From UKL13-2 sp964417885 (GTDB lineage Bacteria; Pseudomonadota; Gammaproteobacteria; Burkholderiales; Usitatibacteraceae), in assembly GCA_964417885.1 (NCBI GenBank), contig CAYQKN010000125.1, positions 1 to 10,459 on the forward strand: a stretch of 10,459 bases of DNA, given 5' to 3'. Under the pieces are notes generated by a model. It was not told the origin of the DNA and ran no database searches. It was given only the letters and a program-made list of their open reading frames with translations. Positions 1 through 6,851 of this stretch are shown here, piece after piece; position 1 is the first letter of the stretch; each line of letters starts with the position of its first letter. The translations under genes were made by a program, and so were the position numbers.

Positions 1-227
1 AATTGAAAAAACAATGGCTGTTTGACGTTTCCTACACCACGTTCTTTGGCGGCAATGTCTACTGCGGTACTGACCAGGTGACCAACGCCGGCCAGACAGC
101 ACTGGCGGCGCAAATCGCCGGCGTTGCGGCGCTCGGCCGTCCGGCGCAGGGTGCGGGCTGGTGTTCCAATGCCAACCCGATACGCGACCGCGATTTCTAC
201 TCGGTCTCGGTGTCGTACTCGTTCTAG
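1..227 (+). CDS. DUF1302 family outer-membrane protein, C-terminal fragment
   Basis: Only the last 75 or so codons are present; the frame is open to the left edge, so the gene begins outside the window. The apparent TTG near the edge is an internal Leu codon. The visible part ends in alternating polar and hydrophobic residues (DRDFYSVSVSYSF), with a terminal Phe typical of outer-membrane beta-barrels recognised by the BAM machinery. It also carries a 'YTTFFGG' segment and two Cys that may pair (VYCGTD, GWCSNAN). A DUF1302 gene is very commonly found directly before a DUF1329 gene, and that is the next gene here. Family knowledge: DUF1302 proteins are predicted barrels of unknown substrate. 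The barrel fold and the link to the downstream genes are inference; the C-terminal signature is seen directly. It could be another porin-like barrel, but the neighbour makes DUF1302 by far the best call. Confidence 0.75.
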   Translation, partial: LKKQWLFDVSYTTFFGGNVYCGTDQVTNAGQTALAAQIAGVAALGRPAQGAGWCSNANPIRDRDFYSVSVSYSF

Positions 228-233
228 TCCTTG

Positions 234-262
234 CTCTCCCGCCGGCGATGTCGGCGGGAGAG
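234..262 (+). other. Perfect intercistronic hairpin between DUF1302 and DUF1329 genes
   Basis: An 11-bp perfect stem (234-244 with 252-262, arms CTCTCCCGCCG/CGGCGGGAGAG) with a 7-nt loop begins 7 bases after the DUF1302 stop codon. No T-run follows, so it is not a classical intrinsic terminator. It could be a 3' stabiliser, a processing site that sets different levels of the two messages, or a weak attenuator. The role is inference; the pairing is seen directly. Confidence 0.6.
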
Positions 263-351
263 ATCAGTTCCGCGTTATCACTTCACAGCAATTTGAAGCG
301 CGAGAACAGACAATCTTTGTCGCAGCTGAATAATAACTTTCTGGAGGAAAC

Positions 352-1725
352 ATGAACCTGAAGCGATTGACGATGGTAGCGTCGGCAACGTTGAGCGCCT
401 TGACCATCTCGGCCGGCGCCTACGCGCAGTTGGCAGCCGCCGACCTGGCCAAGCTCGGCACGACGCTGACGCCAATGGGCGCAGAAAAGGCCGCCAACGC
501 GGCCGGCACGATCCCGGCATGGGATGGCGGTATCACCAGGGTTCCGGCCGGCGTGAATTTCAAGCCGGGCGGCACCTATCCCGACCCGTTCCCGAACGAC
601 AAGCCGCTGTTCACCATCACCGGTGCCACGGCTGACAAATACAAGGACAATTTGTCACCCGGCCAGCTGGCGATGCTGAAACAGTATCCGACCTACAAGC
701 TGCCGGTGTTCCAGACCCGCCGTACTGCCGCCTATCCGGAAAAGCACTACGCCGAAACCAGGGATTGTGCGGCCAAGGCCAAGCTCGCCACGGGTGGCAA
801 TGGCGTGGTCGGCTGCACCGGCGGTACGCCGTTCCCGATCCCGAAGAACGGCAATGAGGCGATCTGGAATCACGTGCTGCATTACAAGGGTGATACCTTT
901 GCCCAGCATTGGGCGCAGGCCGCCGTGACGGCGTCGGGCGATTTCGCGCTGGTGAAGTTCGAATACGAATACGACCTGTCGTATGGCAACCTGTCGAAGC
1001 CGGTCGCCCAACGCGAAAACAACAAGATCCTCAATTATCTGCAGGTCACGACCGCGCCGGCACGCCTGGCGGGCCAGATCCTTCTGGTGCATGAGACCGT
1101 CGACCAGGCTCGCGAGCCGCGTTCGGCGTGGACCTACAACCCGGGTCAGCGTCGCGTGCGCCTGGCCCCCAACGTGGCCTATGACAACCCGGGCACCGCG
1201 GCGGACGGACTGCGCACCAACGACGACTTCGGCATGTTCAACGGCGCCACCGACCGCTACGAGTGGAAACTGGTCGGCAAGAAGGAAATGTACATTCCGT
1301 ACAACTCGTACCGGATGTCTGATCCGAAGCTCAAATATACCGACCAGCTGCGCCCGGGCCACATGAACCAGGATCTGGCACGCTATGAACTGCATCGCGT
1401 ATGGGTGGTCGATGCCACGCTGAAGCCGGGCACTTCGCACATCTATTCCCGTCGTACTTTCTACATCGACGAGGATAGCTGGAACGTGGTTGCCATCGAC
1501 AAGTACGACGGCCGTGGCCAGCTGTGGCGCTTCTCCGAGCAGCATAGCGAGAACTGGTACAACGTTCCAATGTGGTTCGGCACGATCGAGGTGCATCATG
1601 ACCTGCAATCGCGTCGCTACATCGCAATGGGCCTGCGTTCCGAAGAAAAAGTGATCTTCGATCCAATCAAGCGCACGCCGGCAGACTACACGCCGCAAAA
1701 CCTGCGCAACCTGGGTACGCGCTGA
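352..1725 (+). CDS. DUF1329 family periplasmic protein (LolB-like fold, predicted)
   Basis: 457 residues, close to the usual DUF1329 length. The ATG at 352 is supported by a strong Shine-Dalgarno (GGAGG, 343-347) and a signal peptide: basic MNLKR, a hydrophobic stretch, then AGAYA-Q, with cleavage expected near residue 25. The protein is therefore probably periplasmic; no lipobox Cys is seen. Family hallmarks are an early 'LGTTLTPMGAEKAAN...IPAWDGG' block, 'GTPFPIPKNGNEAIWNH' near residue 160, and a C-terminal 'LRNLGTR' tail. Two Cys (139 and 155) flank the stretch just before the PFPIP block and may form a disulfide. Family knowledge: DUF1329 is thought to adopt an outer-membrane lipoprotein-sorting (LolB-like) half-barrel fold, suggesting a carrier for lipid-like molecules, but no substrate is established. 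It lies 124 bases after the DUF1302 gene with only a non-terminating hairpin between, so co-transcription is likely. A strong terminator follows it. Confidence 0.88.
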   Translation: MNLKRLTMVASATLSALTISAGAYAQLAAADLAKLGTTLTPMGAEKAANAAGTIPAWDGGITRVPAGVNFKPGGTYPDPFPNDKPLFTITGATADKYKDNLSPGQLAMLKQYPTYKLPVFQTRRTAAYPEKHYAETRDCAAKAKLATGGNGVVGCTGGTPFPIPKNGNEAIWNHVLHYKGDTFAQHWAQAAVTASGDFALVKFEYEYDLSYGNLSKPVAQRENNKILNYLQVTTAPARLAGQILLVHETVDQAREPRSAWTYNPGQRRVRLAPNVAYDNPGTAADGLRTNDDFGMFNGATDRYEWKLVGKKEMYIPYNSYRMSDPKLKYTDQLRPGHMNQDLARYELHRVWVVDATLKPGTSHIYSRRTFYIDEDSWNVVAIDKYDGRGQLWRFSEQHSENWYNVPMWFGTIEVHHDLQSRRYIAMGLRSEEKVIFDPIKRTPADYTPQNLRNLGTR

Positions 1726-1767
1726 TCCAAGCGGAATGATGGCATTGCCGATCATCAAGTTGTAGAG

Positions 1768-1802
1768 TTCGGGGACAATCTGATTGTCCCCGAATTGTTT
1801 TT
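1768..1802 (+). terminator. Strong rho-independent terminator after the DUF1329 gene
   Basis: A perfect 12-bp stem (1768-1779 with 1783-1794; TTCGGGGACAAT paired to ATTGTCCCCGAA) has a 3-nt loop and is followed directly by TTGTTTTT. It starts 43 bases after the DUF1329 stop. It should end most transcription there, separating DUF1302-DUF1329 from the YCF48-MMPL pair, unless read-through is regulated. Confidence 0.9.
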
Positions 1803-1879
1803 GCCGCCCGTGCGATTCACGCTGAGAGCGTCGCCACACCCATGGTGCCCGATAGCCCCTGTTTGAAAGTTGCCTCAAC

Positions 1880-2941
1880 ATGAAAACGTTTAATGCAATA
1901 GCCGCCGCGCTCGGTATCGCTGCCGCAGCCGGCCTTTCTCCGACAGCCAATGCGCAGGTCAACCTGGCGGTGATGCCTGCCAGCGGTCCGCTTTCCAAGC
2001 AGACCATGTCACGCCTGCTGCTGACAGACGTGGCGCGCATCGGTAACCGGATTGTTGCGGTCGGCGATCGAGGCTACATCGTCTACTCCGACAGCAACGG
2101 GGAAAGCTGGGTTCGTGCGGAGTCGCCGGCAAATGTGCCGTTGCTCAATGCGGTCTATTTCACCGATGCACAGAACGGCTGGGCGGTCGGACACGATGCG
2201 GTGATCCTGAAATCAACCGACCGGGGCGAAAAGTGGACCCAGGTGTTTTCGGCGCCGAACGACCAGCGGCCGCTGATGGACATCGTGTTCACCGATGCCA
2301 ATTCCGGCTTTGCGGTGGGGGCCTACGGCTCGTGCTACGAGACCACAGACGGGGGCAAGACCTGGAACCCGCGAAAATTGCTCGAGACACCCAAGAAAGC
2401 CGCTGCGCCGGCGGCGAAAAAAGGCAAGGCGGATCTCGATGTCGATGATGGCGGCAAGGGCGGCGATGAAGACCGCCATCTGAATGCCGTGCTCAAGCTT
2501 GGCGACAATCGCCTGTTCATTGTCGGTGAGGCCGGCATCCTGCTCAAGTCCGATGACGGCGGCAAGAACTGGAGCAAGCTGGCGGCACCCTACAAGGGCT
2601 CGTTCTTTGGTGCCATCCAGGCGCAGGATGGGTCGGTGGTGTTGTACGGCATGCGCGGCAAGATCTTCCGCAGCACCGATGCGTCGCTCAAGGACTGGCG
2701 GCCGGTGCAGAATAATTCGGTCGCCTCGCTAATGGGCTCGACCAGGCTGCCTGACGGCGCGGTGGTGATATCCGGCCTGTCCGGCACCGTGCTGGTTTCG
2801 CGCGACAATGGCCAGACGTTCTCGCCACTGCCAACGGGCATCACCAAAGCGTATGCTGCACCGTTGCTGGGCGCACCGAATGCGCTGCTGCTGGTCGGTG
2901 AGGCCGGGGCACGCGATGTCGTCTTGTCGGCCGCCCGCTGA
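1880..2941 (+). CDS. YCF48/BNR-repeat beta-propeller protein, exported
   Basis: 353 residues. The N-terminus (MKTFNAIAAALGIAAAAGLSPTANAQ) is a clear signal peptide with an ANA-Q cleavage site, so the protein is periplasmic. At least six BNR/Asp-box-like motifs of the S-D-x-G-x-x-W type are seen near residues 70 (SDSNGESW), 112 (STDRGEKW), 155 (TTDGGKTW), 224 (SDDGGKNW), 264 (STDASLKDW, degenerate) and 307 (SRDNGQTF). This matches YCF48/Hcf136-like propellers, which act as assembly or stability factors in photosystem II; non-phototrophs carry relatives of unknown role. A Lys/Ala-rich then Asp/Gly-rich insert (about residues 168-202) interrupts the repeats. The gene sits 73 bases before the MMPL transporter gene, a pairing common in DUF1302/DUF1329 neighbourhoods, so it may assist assembly of that pump or its envelope partners. 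No strong Shine-Dalgarno precedes the ATG at 1880; the start rests on the signal peptide. Confidence 0.82.
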   Translation: MKTFNAIAAALGIAAAAGLSPTANAQVNLAVMPASGPLSKQTMSRLLLTDVARIGNRIVAVGDRGYIVYSDSNGESWVRAESPANVPLLNAVYFTDAQNGWAVGHDAVILKSTDRGEKWTQVFSAPNDQRPLMDIVFTDANSGFAVGAYGSCYETTDGGKTWNPRKLLETPKKAAAPAAKKGKADLDVDDGGKGGDEDRHLNAVLKLGDNRLFIVGEAGILLKSDDGGKNWSKLAAPYKGSFFGAIQAQDGSVVLYGMRGKIFRSTDASLKDWRPVQNNSVASLMGSTRLPDGAVVISGLSGTVLVSRDNGQTFSPLPTGITKAYAAPLLGAPNALLLVGEAGARDVVLSAAR

Positions 2942-3014
2942 AGCGGACATTCCCGGTTCCCGTCCTGACCGATAACCTGCATACCTGGCCTCGCCGCCTG
3001 CTCAAGAGCGAAAA

Positions 3015-5351
3015 ATGAATCTACAAAAACTCATCGACAGAATTTCCGCGCTGGTATTCGACAACCGCAAGACGCTGCTGATCGTCTTCAGTGTCGTCAC
3101 CATCCTGTTTGCCATTTCGGCCAGCCAGCTCAAGGTTGATGCCGGCTTCAACAAGATGGTGCCGCTGACCCATCCGTACATGAAGGTCTACAAGGAATAC
3201 GAGGGGGTCTTCGGCGGCGCCAACCGGATCGCCATCGCGCTGGTACAAAAGCAGGGCGATATCTACAACAAGGAGTTCATGGACAAACTCAAGGCCTTGA
3301 CCAAGGATGTCCAGGGCCTGACGGGCGTCGACCAGCCTTCAGTCAAATCGCTGTTCACCCCCAACACCCGTTTCATCGAGGTGGTGGAAGAGGGGTTCTC
3401 CGGCGGCAATGTGGTGCACGCGACCTTCCAGGGCTCAAAGGAGGATCTGGAAATTGTCCGTGGCAACGTGCAAAAATCGAGCGAGATCGGCCGCACGGTC
3501 GCCACCGATTTTTCCGGCGCCCTGGTGGCAGCGGGCCTGCTTGAGTACATCCCGAAAGGCGACGGCAAGCTGGAGAAACTGAACTACTTCGAGTTGTCGG
3601 CCAGGCTGGACGAACTGCGCGCCAAGTACGAGGGGCCCAACCACAGCATTCACATCATCGGCTTTGCCAAGGCAGTCGGTGACATTGCCAGCGGCGCCAA
3701 GGGCGTGATCATGTTCTTCGGCATCGCGTTCCTGATCACCGCGGCGCTGATGCTCTGGTTCGTCAAGGACATCAAGTTGACGCTGGTCGCGTTGGTGGTG
3801 GCGATGATGCCGGTGCTGTGGCTGCTGGGCACGCTGCCGATTATCGGCTTCGGCATTGATCCGCTGTCCATCCTGGTGCCGTTCCTGATCTTCTCCATCG
3901 GCGTGTCGCATGCGGTGCAGATGACCAAGACCTGGGAGCGCGAAATGGTGCACGGTGCCGACAGCCTGACTGCGGCCAAGCACTCGTTCGCTGTCATTTT
4001 CATTCCCGGCACCCTGGCTTTGCTGACCAATGTGCTCGGATTTGCCGTGATCATGCTGATCCCGATCGATATCGTCCGCGAGCTCGGCATCACCGCGTCG
4101 CTGGGCGTGGCGTGGATGATCATCACCAACAAGATGCTGCTGCCGATCTTGCTGTCGCACCTGAGTATTTCCAAGTCAGCGCTGAGCAAGGAAGTCCAGC
4201 AGGAGAGCCGGGTTGACGGCATCTGGACCATGGCCTCGCAGTGCGTGCAGAAGAAACGCGCGCTGGTGATCGTGCTGATCTCCGCCGTGGTGCTGGCCGC
4301 CGGCATCTACAAGGCGCGCGACCTCAAGGTTGGTGACTACGGCCAGGGCGTGCCCGAGTTGCGCGACACCTCGCGTTACAACCAGGACAACGACATGATC
4401 GTGAAGAAATTCGCGATCGGCGTGAATACCCTGGGCGTGGTGGCGCAGACCAAGGGCGTGCAGGGCGCGTGCACCAATTACGATGTGATGACCGTGATCG
4501 AGAAATTCGACTGGTACATGCAGAACGTCGAAGGCACCCAGTCGGTCATCTCGCTGCCGGGTGCGGCGCGAATGATGAATGCCGGCTACAACGAGGGCAA
4601 CCTGCGCTGGCGCCAGCTGCCGCGCGACCCCCAGGTGATGGCGCAGAGCGTGACGCCGATCAACACCGATACCGGCCTGCTCAATCCGGACTGCTCGGCG
4701 ATGCAGGTGCTGATCAACACCACCGACCAGCAGGGCGAGACCATCAAGCGCCTGGTGACCGAGGTGAAGAATTTTTCCAAGGATTACAACAGCGACAAGG
4801 TTGAATTCAAGCTCGCCACCGGCAACGTCGGCGTGATGGCCGCCACCAATGAGGCGGTCGACAAGGCGCGGTACGAAATGCACGCGGCCATTTTCGGTGC
4901 GCTGTTCCTGATGTGCATGGTGACGTTTCGCAGCCTGCGTGCCACGCTCTGCATCCTGATCCCGCTCGGCATCGTGTCGATCCTGTGCGAAGCGCTGATG
5001 CCGATGTTGGGTATAGGCCTCAAGGTATCGACACTGCCGGTGATCGCACTCGGGGTCGGCGTCGGTGTCGACTACGGCATTTATCTCTACGACCGGCTGG
5101 AGGTTCACCTGGAAGAAGGGATGGAACTTTCGCGCGCGTTCTTCGAGGCGTTGCGCGAGCGCGGCACGGCGATGATATTCACCGCGGTGACCATGACGCT
5201 GGGCGTCGGCACCTGGGCCATGTCGGCGCTCAAGTTCCAGGCCGACATGGGCATCCTGCTGGCGTTCATGTTCTTCCTGAACATGCTGGGCGCCATTTTC
5301 CTGCTGCCGGCGCTGGCCGCGTTCCTGCTGAAGCCGCACAAGAAGGCCTGA
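3015..5351 (+). CDS. MMPL/RND-superfamily inner-membrane transporter
   Basis: 778 residues with the two-repeat RND layout. There is one membrane helix at about residues 17-37, a periplasmic domain, a helix bundle at about 228-378, a second leading helix near 418-436, a second periplasmic domain, and a final bundle from about 624 to 775. It belongs with the COG1033/HpnN-like 'predicted exporters of the RND superfamily', which move lipids and other hydrophobic molecules using the proton gradient. The second bundle has the canonical proton-relay sequence GVGVDYGIYLYDR (D686, Y687). The equivalent site in the first bundle reads IGVSHAVQMTKTWE (S298, H299) and lacks the Asp-Tyr pair. Two Cys in the second periplasmic domain (486 and 560) may pair. 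It is probably co-transcribed with the YCF48-like gene 73 bases upstream. The ATG at 3015 has only a weak purine-rich ribosome site (AAGAGCG). The substrate is unknown. Confidence 0.87.
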   Translation: MNLQKLIDRISALVFDNRKTLLIVFSVVTILFAISASQLKVDAGFNKMVPLTHPYMKVYKEYEGVFGGANRIAIALVQKQGDIYNKEFMDKLKALTKDVQGLTGVDQPSVKSLFTPNTRFIEVVEEGFSGGNVVHATFQGSKEDLEIVRGNVQKSSEIGRTVATDFSGALVAAGLLEYIPKGDGKLEKLNYFELSARLDELRAKYEGPNHSIHIIGFAKAVGDIASGAKGVIMFFGIAFLITAALMLWFVKDIKLTLVALVVAMMPVLWLLGTLPIIGFGIDPLSILVPFLIFSIGVSHAVQMTKTWEREMVHGADSLTAAKHSFAVIFIPGTLALLTNVLGFAVIMLIPIDIVRELGITASLGVAWMIITNKMLLPILLSHLSISKSALSKEVQQESRVDGIWTMASQCVQKKRALVIVLISAVVLAAGIYKARDLKVGDYGQGVPELRDTSRYNQDNDMIVKKFAIGVNTLGVVAQTKGVQGACTNYDVMTVIEKFDWYMQNVEGTQSVISLPGAARMMNAGYNEGNLRWRQLPRDPQVMAQSVTPINTDTGLLNPDCSAMQVLINTTDQQGETIKRLVTEVKNFSKDYNSDKVEFKLATGNVGVMAATNEAVDKARYEMHAAIFGALFLMCMVTFRSLRATLCILIPLGIVSILCEALMPMLGIGLKVSTLPVIALGVGVGVDYGIYLYDRLEVHLEEGMELSRAFFEALRERGTAMIFTAVTMTLGVGTWAMSALKFQADMGILLAFMFFLNMLGAIFLLPALAAFLLKPHKKA

Positions 5352-5376
5352 GCCCGGCGTTTGCCACGATGAAATC

Positions 5377-5404
5377 GGAAAGCGCCCGCTCGCGGGCGCT
5401 TTTC
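5377..5404 (+). terminator. Intrinsic terminator after the MMPL gene
   Basis: A perfect GC-rich 8-bp stem (5381-5388 with 5393-5400, AGCGCCCG/CGGGCGCT) with loop CTCG is extended by GGAA/TTTC pairing (one G-T wobble) to 5377-5404. The T-run is short (TTTTC, then ATTT), so termination may be partial. It lies 25 bases after the MMPL stop and 14 bases before the DUF423 start. Confidence 0.75.
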
Positions 5405-5418
5405 ATTTGGAGAAGACC

Positions 5419-5802
5419 ATGAATGCAAATGCGCAGCAACTGGTGGTCTCTGGCGCGATACTGGCTTTGCTCGGTGTCGGGCTCGGCGCATTCGGCGCGC
5501 ACGCCTTGAAGGCCAGGCTGGCAGCCGACATGCTGGCGGTCTACCAGACCGGCGTGCAATACCATCTCTGGCACGCGCTTGGTGTGGTGCTGATAGGCAT
5601 CCTGGTCCAGCTGCTGCCGGGCGCAAAATGGTTGCCGGTTGCCGGCTGGATGATGGTGGCGGGCATCGTCATCTTCAGCGGCAGCCTGTATGCCTTGAGC
5701 GTGACGGGCATGCGCATGCTCGGCGCCGTGACGCCGCTGGGCGGCGTTGCATTTCTGCTGGCGTGGGGCATGGTCGCCTACGCAGTTTTGACGGCGGACT
5801 GA
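5419..5802 (+). CDS. DUF423 family small membrane protein (YgdD/YwdK-like)
   Basis: 127 residues from the ATG at 5419, which is preceded by a good Shine-Dalgarno (GGAGAAG, from 5409). A frame-compatible TTG at 5407 overlaps that site and is not the start. The sequence shows about four hydrophobic helices and the DUF423 signatures: GAFGAHALK (about residue 24), YQTGVQYHLWHALG (about 42), FSGSLYALSVTG (about 86) and GAVTPLGGVAFLLAWG (about 102). The length equals the family norm of roughly 120-130. Family knowledge: DUF423 proteins such as E. coli YgdD and Bacillus YwdK are integral inner-membrane proteins with no established function. It sits alone between two terminators, and no promoter of its own is obvious, so it may depend on leakage through the upstream terminator or on a promoter inside the MMPL gene. 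Confidence 0.9.
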   Translation: MNANAQQLVVSGAILALLGVGLGAFGAHALKARLAADMLAVYQTGVQYHLWHALGVVLIGILVQLLPGAKWLPVAGWMMVAGIVIFSGSLYALSVTGMRMLGAVTPLGGVAFLLAWGMVAYAVLTAD

Positions 5803-5806
5803 GGAT

Positions 5807-5874
5807 AAAACTCCAGCACTGGTGCGGCTCTCCGGCTGAAAACGGCTGGAGAGCCGCGCCAGTGCCGGAGTTTT
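5807..5874. terminator. Long bidirectional terminator between convergent genes
   Basis: A hairpin of 27 paired positions (5807-5833 with 5848-5874) has one mismatch (A5815/C5866), one G-T pair (T5823/G5858) and a 14-nt loop. It opens with AAAA and closes with TTTT, so transcripts from either strand end in a U-run. It starts 4 bases after the DUF423 stop and ends 15 bases before the end of the opposing MOSC gene, serving both. Confidence 0.9.
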
Positions 5875-5889
5875 GATTTCTGATGCGGG

Positions 5890-6702
5890 CTAAACCGCCA
5901 GCGACACCGGATCGCCAATCCGCAACACCGCCTGATTCACCGGTATCAGGTTCATGCCGAAAATTACCCCGGTTGGCGTGTCGCGGTAAGACGCAAGGGT
6001 CCGCAGCGGTTCCGGGCCGAAGACCTCGCCGCTGGCCTGGTCGGTGGTGGTGACCTGGCAGCGCGTGCAGCGCTTGACTGCGCGAAATACTGCCTCGCCA
6101 ATGCGGATGACACCCAGCCGATCCTCCGCAAACGGCTCGCTGTCCTTGATGACCAGGTTGGGCCGAAAACGATTCATCGGAATGGCGCGACCGCCGTTGG
6201 CGACGATGCGCTGGTTCAGGTCGGCGAGCGAGCTTTCAGCGGCGATCAGCAGCGGGTAGCCATCGGCAAAACTCACCAGTTCACCGTCTGGGGCGTGATC
6301 GGGATTGATCCGGCGTTCGCTGGAGTCGGGCATGTACACCAGTTGGACGTCGCGGCCGAAATAGGCCGACAGCCACGCGTCCGCCTCGGCCGAGACCGGG
6401 TGTGCGGGTACGTGACTCGACCAGACCCTCACCATTCGTGAAGGCTGTTCCGCCGGCTCGATTGTCACGGCGACGCTGTCCATGTCGGCGGCCGAGAACA
6501 CCAGTTGTCCCTGGTCGATCTCCATCCAGACCGTTGCCATCTTCGGCTGCTCGCGCTGGGTGATGAATTCACCGTCGCGGTCAATCACCAGGAACCGCCG
6601 GTCATGACGCAGTCCGCGCGGTGTGAGCTGGGCCTCAGGCAGTGAAATGCCGCCAAGCGCCTTGACGGGATAGATGTGAATTCCGGACAGGGTCGTGTTC
6701 AT
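5890..6702 (-). CDS. MOSC-domain molybdenum-cofactor protein (YcbX/mARC-like)
   Basis: 270 residues reading leftward from the ATG at 6702-6700. The frame extends upstream to 6765, but MNTTLSGIHIYPVKALGGISL is the normal YcbX-type beginning, so the internal ATG is chosen; its ribosome site is weak. Domains in order are the MOSC N-terminal beta-barrel domain (about 1-115; IHIYPVKALGG, GLRHDRRFLVID) and the MOSC domain (about 120-268; RFRPNLVI, then KRCTRCQVTTTDQASGE). Cys215 in 'RCQVTTTD' aligns by eye with the Cys that binds molybdenum in mARC and YcbX; Cys212 is an additional nearby Cys. Family knowledge: these proteins bind molybdenum cofactor and reduce N-hydroxylated compounds, in E. coli with a ferredoxin-type partner (YcbX itself carries a C-terminal 2Fe-2S domain). 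This protein stops after MOSC, so it would need a separate electron donor. It is a single-gene unit converging on DUF423 and diverging from the SPFH gene. Confidence 0.88.
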   Translation of the reverse strand: MNTTLSGIHIYPVKALGGISLPEAQLTPRGLRHDRRFLVIDRDGEFITQREQPKMATVWMEIDQGQLVFSAADMDSVAVTIEPAEQPSRMVRVWSSHVPAHPVSAEADAWLSAYFGRDVQLVYMPDSSERRINPDHAPDGELVSFADGYPLLIAAESSLADLNQRIVANGGRAIPMNRFRPNLVIKDSEPFAEDRLGVIRIGEAVFRAVKRCTRCQVTTTDQASGEVFGPEPLRTLASYRDTPTGVIFGMNLIPVNQAVLRIGDPVSLAV

Positions 6703-6851
6703 GATCTCGGTCAACAAACGTGATAACGTATTATTCCGCAGTTGGCGCGGTTTACACGCCGCCAATTGCGTTTTCCTTGGTGGCGTTGCCGATGACGTGC
6801 CAGGTTCTTTAACGTAGTTAAGACTCTTTCAACGATGGGAGCACTACTGCA
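6703..6851. promoter_or_regulatory. Divergent intergenic region for MOSC and SPFH genes
   Basis: These 149 bases separate the two divergent starts, so both promoters should lie here, but no convincing -35/-10 pair is seen on either strand. A short inverted repeat, TTAAC-GTA-GTTAA, lies at 6809-6821, 30 bases before the SPFH start codon. It could be an operator or part of a core promoter. The SPFH Shine-Dalgarno (GGGAG) is at 6838-6842. Confidence 0.4.

Noticed and set aside
331..336. TAATAA as a -10 box before the DUF1329 gene
   Set aside because: A start from it would fall on the ribosome-binding site, and no -35 lies at the right spacing.
655..2040. Long minus-strand open frame opposite the DUF1329 gene
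   Set aside because: Its translation is rich in Arg, His and Val with no recognisable domain, and it lies opposite a confidently identified gene; it is a high-GC shadow and also crosses the terminator at 1768-1802.
4176..5339. 387-codon minus-strand open frame opposite the MMPL gene
   Set aside because: It is dominated by His, Gln, Arg and Asp, the usual mirror of membrane-protein codons, and has no domain.
5407..5418. TTG start for the DUF423 gene
   Set aside because: The TTG overlaps the Shine-Dalgarno used by the ATG at 5419, and the extra four residues are not part of the family.
6703..6765. Upstream start extending the MOSC protein by 21 residues
   Set aside because: The added residues do not resemble family members, whereas the ATG at 6702 gives the standard N-terminus.
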